Shown here: in pieces, positions 38,497 to 47,511 of the stretch
Layout of the letters: every line of letters starts with the position of its first letter
Position numbering within the stretch: position 1 is the stretch's first letter
Origin: Klebsiella sp. WP3-W18-ESBL-02
Lineage (GTDB): Bacteria; Pseudomonadota; Gammaproteobacteria; Enterobacterales; Enterobacteriaceae
Direction: 5' to 3'
DNA: 64,000 bases
NCBI RefSeq assembly: GCF_014168815.1
Contig: NZ_AP021972.1
Coordinates: forward strand, 1,302,001-1,366,000
Made by a program: the position numbers and the translations under genes
The notes under the pieces: model-generated
Told to the model about the DNA's origin: nothing
What the model saw: only the letters and a program-made list of their open reading frames with translations
Databases searched by the model: none

Positions 38497-39471
38497 ATGG
38501 CGAACATGTTTGCCCTGATTCTGGTGATTGCCACACTGGTGACGGGCGTCCTGTGGTGCGTAGATAAATTTATCTTCGCCCCTAAACGGCGGGAACGTCA
38601 GGCGGCGGCGCAGGTTGCCACCGGCGAAGCGCTGGATAAAAAAACGCTGAAAAAAGTCGGCCCGAAACCGGGCTGGCTGGAAACCGGCGCGTCGGTCTTC
38701 CCGGTACTGGCTATCGTGCTGATCGTCCGTTCATTCATTTATGAGCCGTTCCAGATCCCTTCCGGTTCGATGATGCCAACGCTGCTGATCGGCGACTTTA
38801 TTCTGGTGGAAAAATTCGCCTATGGAATTAAAGATCCGATCTACCAGAAGACGATTATTGAAACGGGCCATCCGAAGCGCGGCGACATCGTCGTGTTTAA
38901 ATACCCGGAAGATCCTCGCCTTGACTACATCAAGCGCACCGTGGGCCTGCCGGGAGATAAGGTCACCTACGATCCGATCGCCAAGCAGGTCACCATTCAG
39001 CCAGGCTGCAGCTCCGGCCAGGCGTGCGGTAATGCGCTGCCGGTGACCTATTCCAACGTTGAGCCGAGTGATTTTGTACAGACCTTCTCCCGCAGCAACG
39101 GCGGAGAAGCCACCAGCGGCTTCTTCGAAATGCCGCAGGGTGAGCGTAAAGCCGATGGCGTGCGTCTGGATCAACGTCAGGAAACGCTGGGTGACGTTAA
39201 CCACCGGATCCTGACCGTGCCTATCGCTCAGGACCAGGTTGGGATGTACTACCACCAGTCCGGTCTGCCGCTGGCAACCTGGATCGTCCCGCCGGGGCAA
39301 TACTTCATGATGGGTGACAACCGCGATAACAGCGCGGACAGCCGTTATTGGGGCTTTGTGCCGGAAGCGAACCTGGTGGGTAAAGCGACCGCTATCTGGA
39401 TGAGCTTCGAAAAACAAGAGGGCCAGTGGCCGACCGGCGTGCGTTTGAGCCGCATCGGTGGCATTCACTAA
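38497..39471 (+). CDS. lepB: Signal peptidase I
   Basis: LepB cleaves Sec and Tat signal peptides at the outer face of the inner membrane. It has 324 residues with two N-terminal membrane segments (about 4-22 and 60-77). The catalytic serine is S91 in PSGSMMPTL and the general base K146 in DYIKRTVG, the same numbers as in E. coli. GDNRDNSADSRYWG is the conserved box E. AAGGAG precedes the ATG. Confidence 0.98.
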   Translation: MANMFALILVIATLVTGVLWCVDKFIFAPKRRERQAAAQVATGEALDKKTLKKVGPKPGWLETGASVFPVLAIVLIVRSFIYEPFQIPSGSMMPTLLIGDFILVEKFAYGIKDPIYQKTIIETGHPKRGDIVVFKYPEDPRLDYIKRTVGLPGDKVTYDPIAKQVTIQPGCSSGQACGNALPVTYSNVEPSDFVQTFSRSNGGEATSGFFEMPQGERKADGVRLDQRQETLGDVNHRILTVPIAQDQVGMYYHQSGLPLATWIVPPGQYFMMGDNRDNSADSRYWGFVPEANLVGKATAIWMSFEKQEGQWPTGVRLSRIGGIH

Positions 39472-39487
39472 TCCTCTGTTCGTCTTC

Positions 39488-39516
39488 ACGCAGCGGCCTG
39501 GTGTGCGCTGCGTGAA
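39488..39516 (+). terminator. Stem-loop after lepB
   Basis: CACGCAGC and GCTGCGTG form a perfect 8-bp stem with a 12-base loop, 16 bp after the lepB stop. It is followed by AATTATTTAGTTTTAA, only moderately T-rich, so termination may be partial. Confidence 0.55.
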
Positions 39517-39611
39517 TTATTTAGTTTTAATCTATTCAAACTAACGACATCCCTTGTCGTTGCGTATAGAATATCCCCCCGAAGTTTCGGATGTCTCTTA
39601 TGGGAGACACG

Positions 39612-39655
39612 GCACACGAAACCGCGTTGGTTTTCCTCAGGTCTGTTTCGTGTGC
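39612..39655 (+). promoter_or_regulatory. rnc leader hairpin (RNase III autoregulation site)
   Basis: GCACACGAAAC and GTTTCGTGTGC form a perfect 11-bp stem with a 22-base apical part, 36 bp upstream of rnc. The same element in E. coli is cut by RNase III and so destabilises its own mRNA. A small GTCTC/GAGAC hairpin (39592-39608) precedes it, and a TATAGAAT -10-like element lies near 39565. Confidence 0.8.
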
Positions 39656-39690
39656 TGCATTTTTGACGCATTTATTTATTTTGGTATCGC

Positions 39691-40371
39691 ATGAACCCCA
39701 TCGTAATTAATCGGCTTCAACGGAAGCTGGGCTACACTTTTCTTCATCAGGAGCTGTTGCAACAGGCGTTAACGCACCGCAGTGCCAGCAGCAAACATAA
39801 CGAACGCTTAGAGTTCCTGGGCGATTCCATTTTGAGTTACGTGATCGCGAACGCGCTCTACCACCGCTTCCCGCGCGTGGATGAAGGCGATATGAGCCGT
39901 ATGCGCGCGACGCTGGTTCGCGGTAACACGCTGGCTGAAATTGCCCGTGAGTTCGAGCTGGGCGAATGCCTGCGCTTGGGGCCGGGCGAGCTGAAAAGCG
40001 GTGGCTTCCGTCGGGAATCCATTCTGGCGGATACGGTTGAAGCGTTAATCGGCGGGGTGTTCCTCGACAGCGATATTCAAACTGTCGAGAAGCTAATCCT
40101 CTCCTGGTACCAGACGCGTCTGGACGAAATCAGTCCGGGCGATAAGCAAAAAGATCCAAAAACACGCTTGCAGGAGTATCTGCAAGGCCGCCATCTGCCG
40201 CTGCCGTCCTATCTGGTGGTTCAGGTGCGTGGGGAAGCACACGATCAGGAATTTACTATCCACTGCCAGGTTAGCGGCCTGAGTGAACCGGTGGTCGGCA
40301 CAGGTTCCAGCCGTCGCAAGGCGGAACAGGCTGCCGCCGAACAGGCGCTGAAAAAGCTGGAGCTGGAATGA
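39691..40371 (+). CDS. rnc: Ribonuclease III
   Basis: RNase III cuts double-stranded RNA such as rRNA precursors. It has 226 residues. The catalytic signature RLEFLGDSILS carries E41 and D45, and ADTVEALIGG holds the other metal ligands. The C-terminal dsRNA-binding domain (about 155-226) contains KTRLQEYLQG and GTGSSRRKAEQAAAEQAL. The 3' end overlaps era by 4 bp (ATGA). The leader is a substrate of the enzyme itself. Confidence 0.98.
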   Translation: MNPIVINRLQRKLGYTFLHQELLQQALTHRSASSKHNERLEFLGDSILSYVIANALYHRFPRVDEGDMSRMRATLVRGNTLAEIAREFELGECLRLGPGELKSGGFRRESILADTVEALIGGVFLDSDIQTVEKLILSWYQTRLDEISPGDKQKDPKTRLQEYLQGRHLPLPSYLVVQVRGEAHDQEFTIHCQVSGLSEPVVGTGSSRRKAEQAAAEQALKKLELE

Positions 40372-41273
40372 GCGAAGAAAAAACTTACTGCGGATTTATT
40401 GCCATCGTCGGACGTCCGAACGTGGGCAAATCCACACTGCTGAACAAGCTGCTCGGGCAGAAGATCTCTATCACCTCCCGTAAAGCGCAGACGACGCGTC
40501 ACCGTATTGTCGGTATTCATACCGAAGGCGCGTACCAGGCTATCTACGTTGATACCCCGGGTCTGCACATGGAAGAGAAACGCGCGATCAACCGTCTGAT
40601 GAACAAAGCTGCCAGCAGCTCCATCGGTGACGTTGAGCTGGTGATTTTCGTCGTGGAAGGCACCCGTTGGACGCCGGATGACGAAATGGTGCTGAACAAG
40701 CTGCGCGAAGGCAAAGCGCCGGTGATTCTGGCGGTGAATAAGGTCGATAACGTACAGGAAAAAGCGGATCTGTTACCGCACCTGCAGTTCCTCGGCAGCC
40801 AGATGAACTTCCTGGACATCGTGCCTATCTCTGCAGAGAGCGGCCTGAACGTGGACACCGTGGCCGGAATCGTGCGCAAGCATCTGCCGGAAGCGACCCA
40901 TCACTTCCCGGAAGATTACATCACCGACCGTTCCCAGCGCTTTATGGCCTCTGAAATCATCCGTGAAAAACTGATGCGTTTCCTTGGCGCAGAGCTGCCG
41001 TACTCGGTGACCGTTGAAATCGAACGCTTCGTCTCTAACGAGCGGGGGGGTTATGACATCAACGGCCTGATCCTGGTTGAGCGCGAAGGGCAGAAAAAGA
41101 TGGTGATTGGCAACAAAGGCGCCAAAATCAAAACCATCGGTATTGAAGCCCGTAAAGACATGCAGGAGATGTTCGAAGCGCCTGTTCACCTGGAGCTGTG
41201 GGTGAAAGTGAAATCAGGCTGGGCGGATGACGAGCGCGCGCTGCGCAGTCTCGGTTACGTCGACGATCTCTGA
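40368..41273 (+). CDS. era: GTPase Era (30S assembly)
   Basis: Era is an essential GTPase that binds the 3' end of 16S rRNA during 30S maturation. It has 301 residues. G1 is GRPNVGKSTL, G3 DTPG and G4 NKVD. The C-terminal KH domain contains VIGNKGAKIKTIGIEARKD. It is translationally coupled to rnc by ATGA and followed by recO after 11 bp. Confidence 0.98.
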   Translation: MSEEKTYCGFIAIVGRPNVGKSTLLNKLLGQKISITSRKAQTTRHRIVGIHTEGAYQAIYVDTPGLHMEEKRAINRLMNKAASSSIGDVELVIFVVEGTRWTPDDEMVLNKLREGKAPVILAVNKVDNVQEKADLLPHLQFLGSQMNFLDIVPISAESGLNVDTVAGIVRKHLPEATHHFPEDYITDRSQRFMASEIIREKLMRFLGAELPYSVTVEIERFVSNERGGYDINGLILVEREGQKKMVIGNKGAKIKTIGIEARKDMQEMFEAPVHLELWVKVKSGWADDERALRSLGYVDDL

Positions 41274-41284
41274 GAATAACCCCG

Positions 41285-41992
41285 ATGGAGGGCTGGCAGC
41301 GCGCTTTTGTTCTGCATAGTCGCCCCTGGAGCGAAACCAGCCTGATGCTGGACGTCTTCACGGAAGAGTCGGGCCGCGTGCGCCTTGTGGCGAAAGGCGC
41401 ACGTTCCAAACGCTCCAACCTTAAAGGTGCGCTTCAGCCCTTTACCCCCCTGTTAGTCCGTTTTGGCGGTCGTGGCGAAGTGAAAACGCTGCGCAGCGCC
41501 GAAGCCGTTTCGCTGGCGCTTCCCCTTAGCGGCATCACGCTATACAGCGGTCTGTACATCAATGAACTGGTGTCGCGCGTGCTTGAGCACGAAACCCGCT
41601 TTTCCGAGCTGTTTTTTGACTACCTGCACTGCATCCAGGCGCTGGCTGGCGCCACGGGTTCGCCTGAACCGGCGCTGCGCCGCTTCGAGCTGGCGCTGCT
41701 GGGGCATTTGGGCTACGGCGTTGACTTCCTCCACTGCGCTGGCAGCGGGGATGAGGTCGAAGACACCATGACCTATCGCTACCGTGAAGAGAAAGGCTTT
41801 ATTGCCAGCGTCGTGATCGATCACAATACCTTTACCGGGCATCAGCTAAAAGCGCTGGCCAGTCGTGAATTTCCCGACGTGGACTCGCTGCGCGCCGCGA
41901 AACGCTTTACCCGTATGGCACTAAAGCCGTATCTTGGGGGGAAGCCGTTGAAGAGCCGAGAATTATTCCGGCAGTTTATGCCTAAGCGTTAA
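41285..41992 (+). CDS. recO: DNA repair protein RecO
   Basis: RecO works with RecR and RecF to load RecA on SSB-coated DNA and anneals single strands. It has 235 residues (242 in E. coli). An N-terminal OB fold starts EGWQRAFVLHSRPWSETS. It is followed by a helical domain (LYINELVSRVLEHE) and ends in KPLKSRELFRQFMPKR. It is part of the rnc-era-recO-pdxJ-acpS cluster. Confidence 0.95.
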   Translation: MEGWQRAFVLHSRPWSETSLMLDVFTEESGRVRLVAKGARSKRSNLKGALQPFTPLLVRFGGRGEVKTLRSAEAVSLALPLSGITLYSGLYINELVSRVLEHETRFSELFFDYLHCIQALAGATGSPEPALRRFELALLGHLGYGVDFLHCAGSGDEVEDTMTYRYREEKGFIASVVIDHNTFTGHQLKALASREFPDVDSLRAAKRFTRMALKPYLGGKPLKSRELFRQFMPKR

Positions 41993-42077
41993 CTTATATT
42001 GCCTCATGCGCTTTGCTTCTGTAGAGAGAGGGTTGCGTGAGGGGAAAGATCGCAAAAATAAAAACACGAGGATTGTC

Positions 42078-42809
42078 ATGGCTGAATTACTGTTAGGCGT
42101 CAATATTGACCACATTGCCACCCTGCGTAACGCGCGCGGCACCGCCTATCCCGATCCGGTTCAGGCGGCATTTATCGCCGAGCAGGCCGGTGCGGATGGC
42201 ATCACCGTGCATTTACGTGAAGATCGCCGCCACATCACCGACCGCGACGTGCGCATTCTGCGCCAGACGCTGGACACTCGCATGAACCTGGAGATGGCGG
42301 TTACCGAAGAGATGCTGACCATCGCCTGTGAAACCAAACCGCATTTCTGCTGCCTGGTGCCGGAAAAGCGTCAGGAAGTGACCACCGAAGGCGGTCTGGA
42401 CGTTGCCGGTCAGCTCGACAAAATGCGCGATGCCTGCAAACGCCTGGCCGACGCCGGTATTCTGGTGTCGCTGTTTATCGATGCCGATAACGCACAGATT
42501 AAAGCCGCTGCCGACGTTGGCGCGCCGTATATCGAAATTCACACCGGCTGCTATGCCGATGCCACCACCGATGCGGAACAGGCAAAAGAGCTTGAGCGCA
42601 TCGCGAAAGCGGCGACCTATGCCGCCAGCCTGGGGCTGAAAGTGAACGCCGGCCATGGCCTGACCTATCACAACGTCAAAGCCGTCGCGGCGCTACCGGA
42701 GATGCACGAGCTGAACATTGGTCACGCGATCATTGGCCGCGCGGTCATGACCGGCCTGAAAGAAGCGGTTGCCGAGATGAAACGCCTGATGCTGGAAGCG
42801 CGCGCGTAA
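42078..42809 (+). CDS. pdxJ: Pyridoxine 5'-phosphate synthase
   Basis: PdxJ closes the ring of vitamin B6 from 1-deoxyxylulose 5-phosphate and 3-amino-1-phosphohydroxyacetone. Its 243 residues from the ATG at 42078 (MAELLLGVNIDHIATLRNAR) equal E. coli. The upstream 24 codons of open frame are not conserved and lack a Shine-Dalgarno. TIM-barrel signatures include HLREDRRHI, PHFCCLVPE and GHGLTYHN. The stop overlaps the acpS start (TAATG). Confidence 0.97.
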   Translation: MAELLLGVNIDHIATLRNARGTAYPDPVQAAFIAEQAGADGITVHLREDRRHITDRDVRILRQTLDTRMNLEMAVTEEMLTIACETKPHFCCLVPEKRQEVTTEGGLDVAGQLDKMRDACKRLADAGILVSLFIDADNAQIKAAADVGAPYIEIHTGCYADATTDAEQAKELERIAKAATYAASLGLKVNAGHGLTYHNVKAVAALPEMHELNIGHAIIGRAVMTGLKEAVAEMKRLMLEARA

Positions 42810-43189
42810 TGGCGATTCTGGGGCTCGGAACCGATATCGTCGAAATCGCCCGTATTGAAGGGGTCATTGCCCGTAGCGGCGATCGCCTTGCACGCCGGGT
42901 GCTCAGCGATAACGAATGGGCCATCTGGGAGACGCACCAGCAGCCGGTGCGTTTTCTGGCTAAGCGCTTTGCGGTCAAAGAAGCGGCCTCAAAAGCGCTG
43001 GGTACCGGTATTCGTAACGGCCTGGCGTTTAACCAGTTTGAAGTTTACAACGATGAGATGGGTAAACCGAAGCTGAGGTTATGGGGTGAGGCAAAGCTGC
43101 TGGCAGAGCGAATGGGCGTGGCGCATATGCATGTGACGCTCGCCGATGAGCGCCACTACGCCTGCGCGACGGTGATCGTCGAAAGCTAA
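42809..43189 (+). CDS. acpS: Holo-[acyl-carrier-protein] synthase
   Basis: AcpS transfers the 4'-phosphopantetheine arm from CoA to ACP. It has 126 residues. GLGTDIVEI near the N-terminus and RFAVKEAASKALGTG are the two family signatures holding the Mg2+ and CoA site. It is coupled to pdxJ by a 1-bp overlap. The 3' end overlaps the convergent yfhL by 4 bp. Confidence 0.97.
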   Translation: MAILGLGTDIVEIARIEGVIARSGDRLARRVLSDNEWAIWETHQQPVRFLAKRFAVKEAASKALGTGIRNGLAFNQFEVYNDEMGKPKLRLWGEAKLLAERMGVAHMHVTLADERHYACATVIVES

Positions 43190-43446
43190 ATTTTATCCGC
43201 GTGGTGCAGCACGACGAACTTGTCCCACAGCTGTTCTTCCGTCTCAGGATGTGCCGGATCCTTCAGGATTGTATTCGGGATCGGGCACACTTTCTGACAG
43301 GTTGGCGTATCGTAATGGCCGACGCACTCGGTGCAGCGATCGCTGTTGATCTCATAGATGCTATCACCCATCGAAATGGCCTGATTTGGGCATTCCGGTT
43401 CGCACATATCGCAGTTGATACATTTTTTGGTGATTAACAGCGCCAT
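43186..43446 (-). CDS. yfhL: 2[4Fe-4S] ferredoxin YfhL
   Basis: This 86-residue ferredoxin has cluster motifs C9-x2-C12-x2-C15-x3-C19 and C38-x2-C41-x8-C50-x3-C54. The eight-residue insertion in the second motif (CVGHYDTPTC) is of the Allochromatium/Alvin type, which has very low redox potentials. Its physiological partner in enterobacteria is not settled. It stands alone on the minus strand between acpS and the RpiR gene. Confidence 0.94.
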   Translation of the reverse strand: MALLITKKCINCDMCEPECPNQAISMGDSIYEINSDRCTECVGHYDTPTCQKVCPIPNTILKDPAHPETEEQLWDKFVVLHHADKI

Positions 43447-43539
43447 CAGGAATTTCTCAGAAACAAAATAAACAGGGCGCGCATTATACGCTCATTTTCC
43501 ACTCAGGCCATACCTTTTCTGTGGTAATCGCACCGCCGA

Positions 43540-44388
43540 TCACACCAGCTTTTTCACTAGCGCTTCGCTGTGGCGAATACGCTCCGGTGCATTTTCCAGA
43601 TCCTGCTGAACCAGCCCCATAAACAGCAGGTCGGTTAGCATCATCTGCGCGCTGGTGGAAGAGATGGCAGCGCTGCGCGTTGCCTGCTCTTCGGCAATGG
43701 TATACAGGCAGTGGGTTGCGCGCTGTTGTAAGGTATTTGGTGAAAAGCCGGTAATGGCCAGCACCTTGCCACCCACCCGCAGCGTTTCATCGGCGGCGAG
43801 ATTGATTTCGCGTCGGGCGCCGGAGTAGGACACTGCGAGCAGCAGATCGTCCTGGGTCATCGCCTGGACGGTGGCCAGTAGGGCGTGCATGTCCAGCTCC
43901 GCCACGGCGTTAAAGCCAATTTTCATCAACTTCCAGCTAAAGTTACGCGCCACCAGCCCCGATGCGCCAATGCCGGTCAGGACGATACGTCGCGCGTTAC
44001 GCAGCAGGTTAACGGTCTCCAGCAGCTTGTCTTCGCTGTTGACGTCCAAAGAGGCGTGCATCGCCGCCACGTTGTCCTTAATCAGCTTCTCACCCACCAG
44101 GCGCAGCGGATCGTCGCCGCAAATCTGGTTATGTACCGCGACCGAGTGGGGATTCGCGTTGCTGGCCAGCGCTTCGCTCAGCGCCAGCTTCAGCGCGGGG
44201 AAGCCTTTAAAACCCAGCTTCTGGGCGAACTTCACGACGCTGGACTGGCTGACACCCGCCTGGCTTGCCAGCTGCTGTGAGCTTAAGTGACGCGCCAGAT
44301 CCGGCTGCACCAGAATAAAATCCGCCAGCTTACGGTCGCTTTGCGCCAACTGGGGGTAACGCTGACGGATACTGATTAAACAATTCAT
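43540..44388 (-). CDS. yfhH: RpiR/MurR-family transcriptional regulator YfhH
   Basis: A 282-residue regulator has an N-terminal helix-turn-helix (about 1-77; LASQAGVSQSSVVKFAQKLG) and a C-terminal SIS phosphosugar-binding domain (about 125-260; IVLTGIGASGLVARNFSWKL, AVSYSGARREINLAA). The start at 44388 (MNCLISIRQRYPQL) gives the E. coli YfhH length; a 60-codon upstream extension is open but not conserved. Family members sense phosphorylated sugars. The target here is unknown, and no sugar operon adjoins it. Confidence 0.9.
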   Translation of the reverse strand: MNCLISIRQRYPQLAQSDRKLADFILVQPDLARHLSSQQLASQAGVSQSSVVKFAQKLGFKGFPALKLALSEALASNANPHSVAVHNQICGDDPLRLVGEKLIKDNVAAMHASLDVNSEDKLLETVNLLRNARRIVLTGIGASGLVARNFSWKLMKIGFNAVAELDMHALLATVQAMTQDDLLLAVSYSGARREINLAADETLRVGGKVLAITGFSPNTLQQRATHCLYTIAEEQATRSAAISSTSAQMMLTDLLFMGLVQQDLENAPERIRHSEALVKKLV

Positions 44389-44614
44389 AACAACCTCATG
44401 GACGCGATAACTCTGCTGCGCCAGAGCAGCAATCTGCTCGTCGGAAAGAATTATGTATTCTATTATAACGGAATATACCGAATTAAATATTCCATGTGTC
44501 GGTAAAAACGCAACTCTTTTCGTGCACCAGCGTCGTTGAGACGCCGTTTGGCGAAAGCGGGCGGGCAATCTGCTAGTCTGTGGGCTTGCTCAGTGAGGAA
44601 TACAGGAGGCTTCT

Positions 44615-45250
44615 TTGACACGCAATTCTCGCCGCGTGGTGTTTTTCGATCTCGACGGCACGCTGCATCAGCAGGATCTGTTTGGCGCGTTCATCCGCTA
44701 TCTGCTGCGCCGTCTGCCGCTTAATGCGCTGCTGGTGCTGCCGCTGCTGCCGTTTATCGGCATCGCAATGCTGATCAAAGGCCGCGCGGCCCGCTGGCCG
44801 ATGAGCGTTCTGCTGTGGGGCTGCACCTTCGGGCGGCGCGAAGCGACGCTCAACGCGCTGGAAGCGAGCTTTATTATCTGGTTTCGTGCCACGGTCACGC
44901 CGTTCCCGAGGGTACAGGCGCGTTTGGATAGCTATCTCCAGCATCAGGATGCTGACGTCTGGCTGATTACCGGGTCGCCGCAAACGCTGGTGGAGCGGGT
45001 CTACGCTGACGCTCCCTGGCTGGCTCGGGTGAATCTTATCGGCAGTCAGATGCGGCGCGCTTGTGGTGGACGCGTGCTGTCGGTACGCTGCCTGGGGCAT
45101 GAGAAGGTGGCGCAGTTAGAGCTGCGTCTGGGCGCACCGCTGCGCTTATACAGCGGATACAGCGACAGTAAACAGGATAACCCGCTACTCTTTTTCTGTG
45201 AGCATCGCTGGCGCGTAACCCCGCACGGCGAGCTGGAGCAGCTGGAATAG
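44615..45250 (+). CDS. pgpC: Phosphatidylglycerophosphatase C
   Basis: PgpC (YfhB) dephosphorylates phosphatidylglycerophosphate to phosphatidylglycerol at the inner membrane. Its 211 residues match E. coli. It is a HAD-superfamily enzyme: the nucleophile motif is FFDLDGT with D12 and D14, and LITGSPQ is motif II. A hydrophobic segment (LNALLVLPLLPFIGIAML) fits a membrane anchor. The initiation codon is TTG, backed by a strong AGGAGG at 44604-44609. Confidence 0.94.
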   Translation: MTRNSRRVVFFDLDGTLHQQDLFGAFIRYLLRRLPLNALLVLPLLPFIGIAMLIKGRAARWPMSVLLWGCTFGRREATLNALEASFIIWFRATVTPFPRVQARLDSYLQHQDADVWLITGSPQTLVERVYADAPWLARVNLIGSQMRRACGGRVLSVRCLGHEKVAQLELRLGAPLRLYSGYSDSKQDNPLLFFCEHRWRVTPHGELEQLE

Positions 45251-45277
45251 CGGCGCTGCGCTTTGATGGATATTGTG

Positions 45278-45283
45278 TATAAT
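45278..45283 (+). promoter_or_regulatory. Putative tadA -10 element
   Basis: A perfect TATAAT lies 28 bp after the pgpC stop and 31 bp before the tadA start. No good -35 hexamer is seen at 16-18 bp upstream, so the call is tentative. Confidence 0.4.
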
Positions 45284-45314
45284 GCGCCGCGTTTTATCAC
45301 CTGGAGTCCCGACG

Positions 45315-45830
45315 TTGTCTGACATTGAACAGAACCATGAATACTGGATGCGCCATGCGCTGGTGCTGGCTAAACGCGCCTGGGAAGAAGGCGAGGTGCC
45401 GGTTGGCGCGGTGCTGGTGCATAACAATCAGGTGATTGGTGAAGGCTGGAACCGCCCGATCGGCCGTCACGATCCTACCGCGCACGCGGAGATTATGGCG
45501 CTGCGGCAGGGGGGGCTGGTATTGCAGAACTACCGTTTGATTGACACGACGCTGTACGTCACGCTGGAGCCCTGCGTGATGTGTGCAGGCGCAATGGTCC
45601 ACGGCCGAATCGGCAGTCTGGTGTTCGGTGCCCGCGACGCTAAAACCGGCGCGGCTGGGTCGCTGATTGACGTGCTGCATCACCCGGGAATGAATCACCG
45701 CGTTGAGATGACGGAAGGGGTGCTGGCCGATGAATGCTCGGCGATGCTAAGCGATTTCTTCCGCCACCGCCGCCAGCAGCAGAAGGCACTGAAGCAGGCG
45801 GCGAAAGCGGCAAATCTGCCGGCGGAATAA
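45315..45830 (+). CDS. tadA: tRNA(Arg) adenosine34 deaminase
   Basis: TadA makes inosine at the wobble position of tRNA-Arg(ACG) and is essential. It has 171 residues from a TTG start at 45315 (MSDIEQNHEYWMRHA), preceded by CTGGAG. Zinc ligands are H57 with catalytic E59 (TAHAE) and C87/C90 (PCVMC). The frame is open 14 codons upstream to an ATG at 45273, but that lies before the likely -10 element and is not conserved. Confidence 0.95.
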   Translation: MSDIEQNHEYWMRHALVLAKRAWEEGEVPVGAVLVHNNQVIGEGWNRPIGRHDPTAHAEIMALRQGGLVLQNYRLIDTTLYVTLEPCVMCAGAMVHGRIGSLVFGARDAKTGAAGSLIDVLHHPGMNHRVEMTEGVLADECSAMLSDFFRHRRQQQKALKQAAKAANLPAE

Positions 45831-45831
45831 C

Positions 45832-47358
45832 TTATTTATGCTTCGACATTAAGAATGACAGCGCGTCGCTGTGGTTCGGCGTCGGCATAAAGGAAAACAG
45901 GCCGTAGTGATTACGGTTTAGCTCATCCGGCGAGACCGCCGGATAGGCCTCGGCAATCGCCATCTGTTCGGTGGCCTTCTTCTCTTTTTCCTGCAAATAG
46001 CCTACTAGGCTTATCTGATATTTACGGATATTCTCGACGTAGGCGTAGGCCTCGTGGCCGCGCGCGTAGCCGTAGGTCAGCTTGCTGTACCAGGGTTTCT
46101 GGCTCAGCAACGGCAGGCGTTGTTTGACATCAGCCCAGCTATCCGGATTCCCCTTCTGTTTCGCCGTTAGCGCACGGGCATCGAGCATGTGGGCATAGCC
46201 CATGTTGTAGGCCGCCAGCGCAAACCAGATTTTTTCTTCCTGCGGCACGCTGTCCGGCACTTTGGTCATCATATCCTGTAAATAACGCATGCCGCCGCTG
46301 ATACTCTGTTCCGCGTCGGTACGGTCGCTCAGGCCTAAACTTTGCGCGGTATTTTTCGTCAGCATCATCAGCCCACGCACCCCGGTGGGGGAGGTGGCCT
46401 GCGGGTCCCAGTGCGACTCCTGGTAGGAAATGGCCGCCAGCAGCTTCCAGTCGATTTCGCTGGCATGCTTCTCAAACAGCGGCCGCAGGTCTGGCAGCAC
46501 GTTATCCACCGCGCGCAGGAATGAGCGGGTATCCACATAGTCGAAATCATCGCCGTGGCCGAGATACTTCTCTTCAAGGCGAGCCAGCGCCCCGTCTTCA
46601 TTCATATTATTGAAGAAGTCGAGCATGGCCGCGGAGAGCGTGTTGTCGTTGTCTTTCAGACTAAACCAGGTGACGGGCTGTTCGTCAGTGACGTCGAGGG
46701 CAACCGCCAGCTCTGGATGGACGCGCTGGAACAGACCGATAGCGACAGAATCGGCGATGGTGTAGCTGAGCTTGCCATCGATGACCGCCTGCATCAAATC
46801 TACCGAGCCGCGCTTTTCGTCTACGTTCCAGCTGAGCTCAGGAAACGTCTTCTCTTTTAAGCTTTGCAGATCGTTGATGACGACCTGGCCCGGCGCGACG
46901 GTAAGCTGCCCGGCGGTGAGGGTACCCAGGCTGCGGGGACGCGGGCTGCCGACGCGATAAACCAACTGCTGCGACACGGAATAGTAGGTGGGGCCGGCCT
47001 GGTAGTTCTGCACGCGCTCGCTGTTGTAAACCAGCCCCGCGGCCAGCATATCGGCGTCGCCGTGGTCCAGATCGTCAAAGAGCTGGCTAATGTTCTGGCG
47101 AACGGTGATTTTCAGCTTAACGCCAAGGTAGTCGGCGAACTGCTGGGCCAGCTCATAATCGAGGCCGTAGTCTTTGCCGTTGACCGTGGTGTAGGTCAGC
47201 GGCGACAGTATGGTACTGACGCGCAGTTCCCCCCGCTCCTGAATGGCGGCGATGCGATTCTCTGGTTTGCCAAACCAGGGGATTGAGGGCCAAAGGGCCG
47301 CTGCCAACAACAGCGTTACAACGCCGATCAGCAGATAATTAATCTTTAGTTTTTTCAA
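45832..47358 (-). CDS. mltF: Membrane-bound lytic murein transglycosylase F
   Basis: MltF cleaves peptidoglycan glycan strands at the outer membrane. It has 508 residues (518 in E. coli). A hydrophobic signal segment at the N-terminus (INYLLIGVVTLLLAAALW) leads into a solute-binding-protein-3 domain (about 40-265; LGVKLKITVRQNISQLFDDL). The C-terminal SLT/lysozyme-like domain has its catalytic glutamate in ISYQESHWDPQATSPTGVRG. The start codon is TTG. It is divergent from purL, and its stop adjoins the tadA stop. Confidence 0.95.
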   Translation of the reverse strand: MKKLKINYLLIGVVTLLLAAALWPSIPWFGKPENRIAAIQERGELRVSTILSPLTYTTVNGKDYGLDYELAQQFADYLGVKLKITVRQNISQLFDDLDHGDADMLAAGLVYNSERVQNYQAGPTYYSVSQQLVYRVGSPRPRSLGTLTAGQLTVAPGQVVINDLQSLKEKTFPELSWNVDEKRGSVDLMQAVIDGKLSYTIADSVAIGLFQRVHPELAVALDVTDEQPVTWFSLKDNDNTLSAAMLDFFNNMNEDGALARLEEKYLGHGDDFDYVDTRSFLRAVDNVLPDLRPLFEKHASEIDWKLLAAISYQESHWDPQATSPTGVRGLMMLTKNTAQSLGLSDRTDAEQSISGGMRYLQDMMTKVPDSVPQEEKIWFALAAYNMGYAHMLDARALTAKQKGNPDSWADVKQRLPLLSQKPWYSKLTYGYARGHEAYAYVENIRKYQISLVGYLQEKEKKATEQMAIAEAYPAVSPDELNRNHYGLFSFMPTPNHSDALSFLMSKHK

Positions 47359-47511
47359 ATAGTTAATTCGCTTTGATACCAGTTTGTTTCCCTGATAGCG
47401 ATGCGGGTTGCTATAGAATGAGCGGCATTTTGCTTAAGATTGCGCCAGTTGGCAACTGATTCGCGAGTCGCGTCACACCGAATGTTAAAGATGGACGATG
47501 ATTTTATTTCC

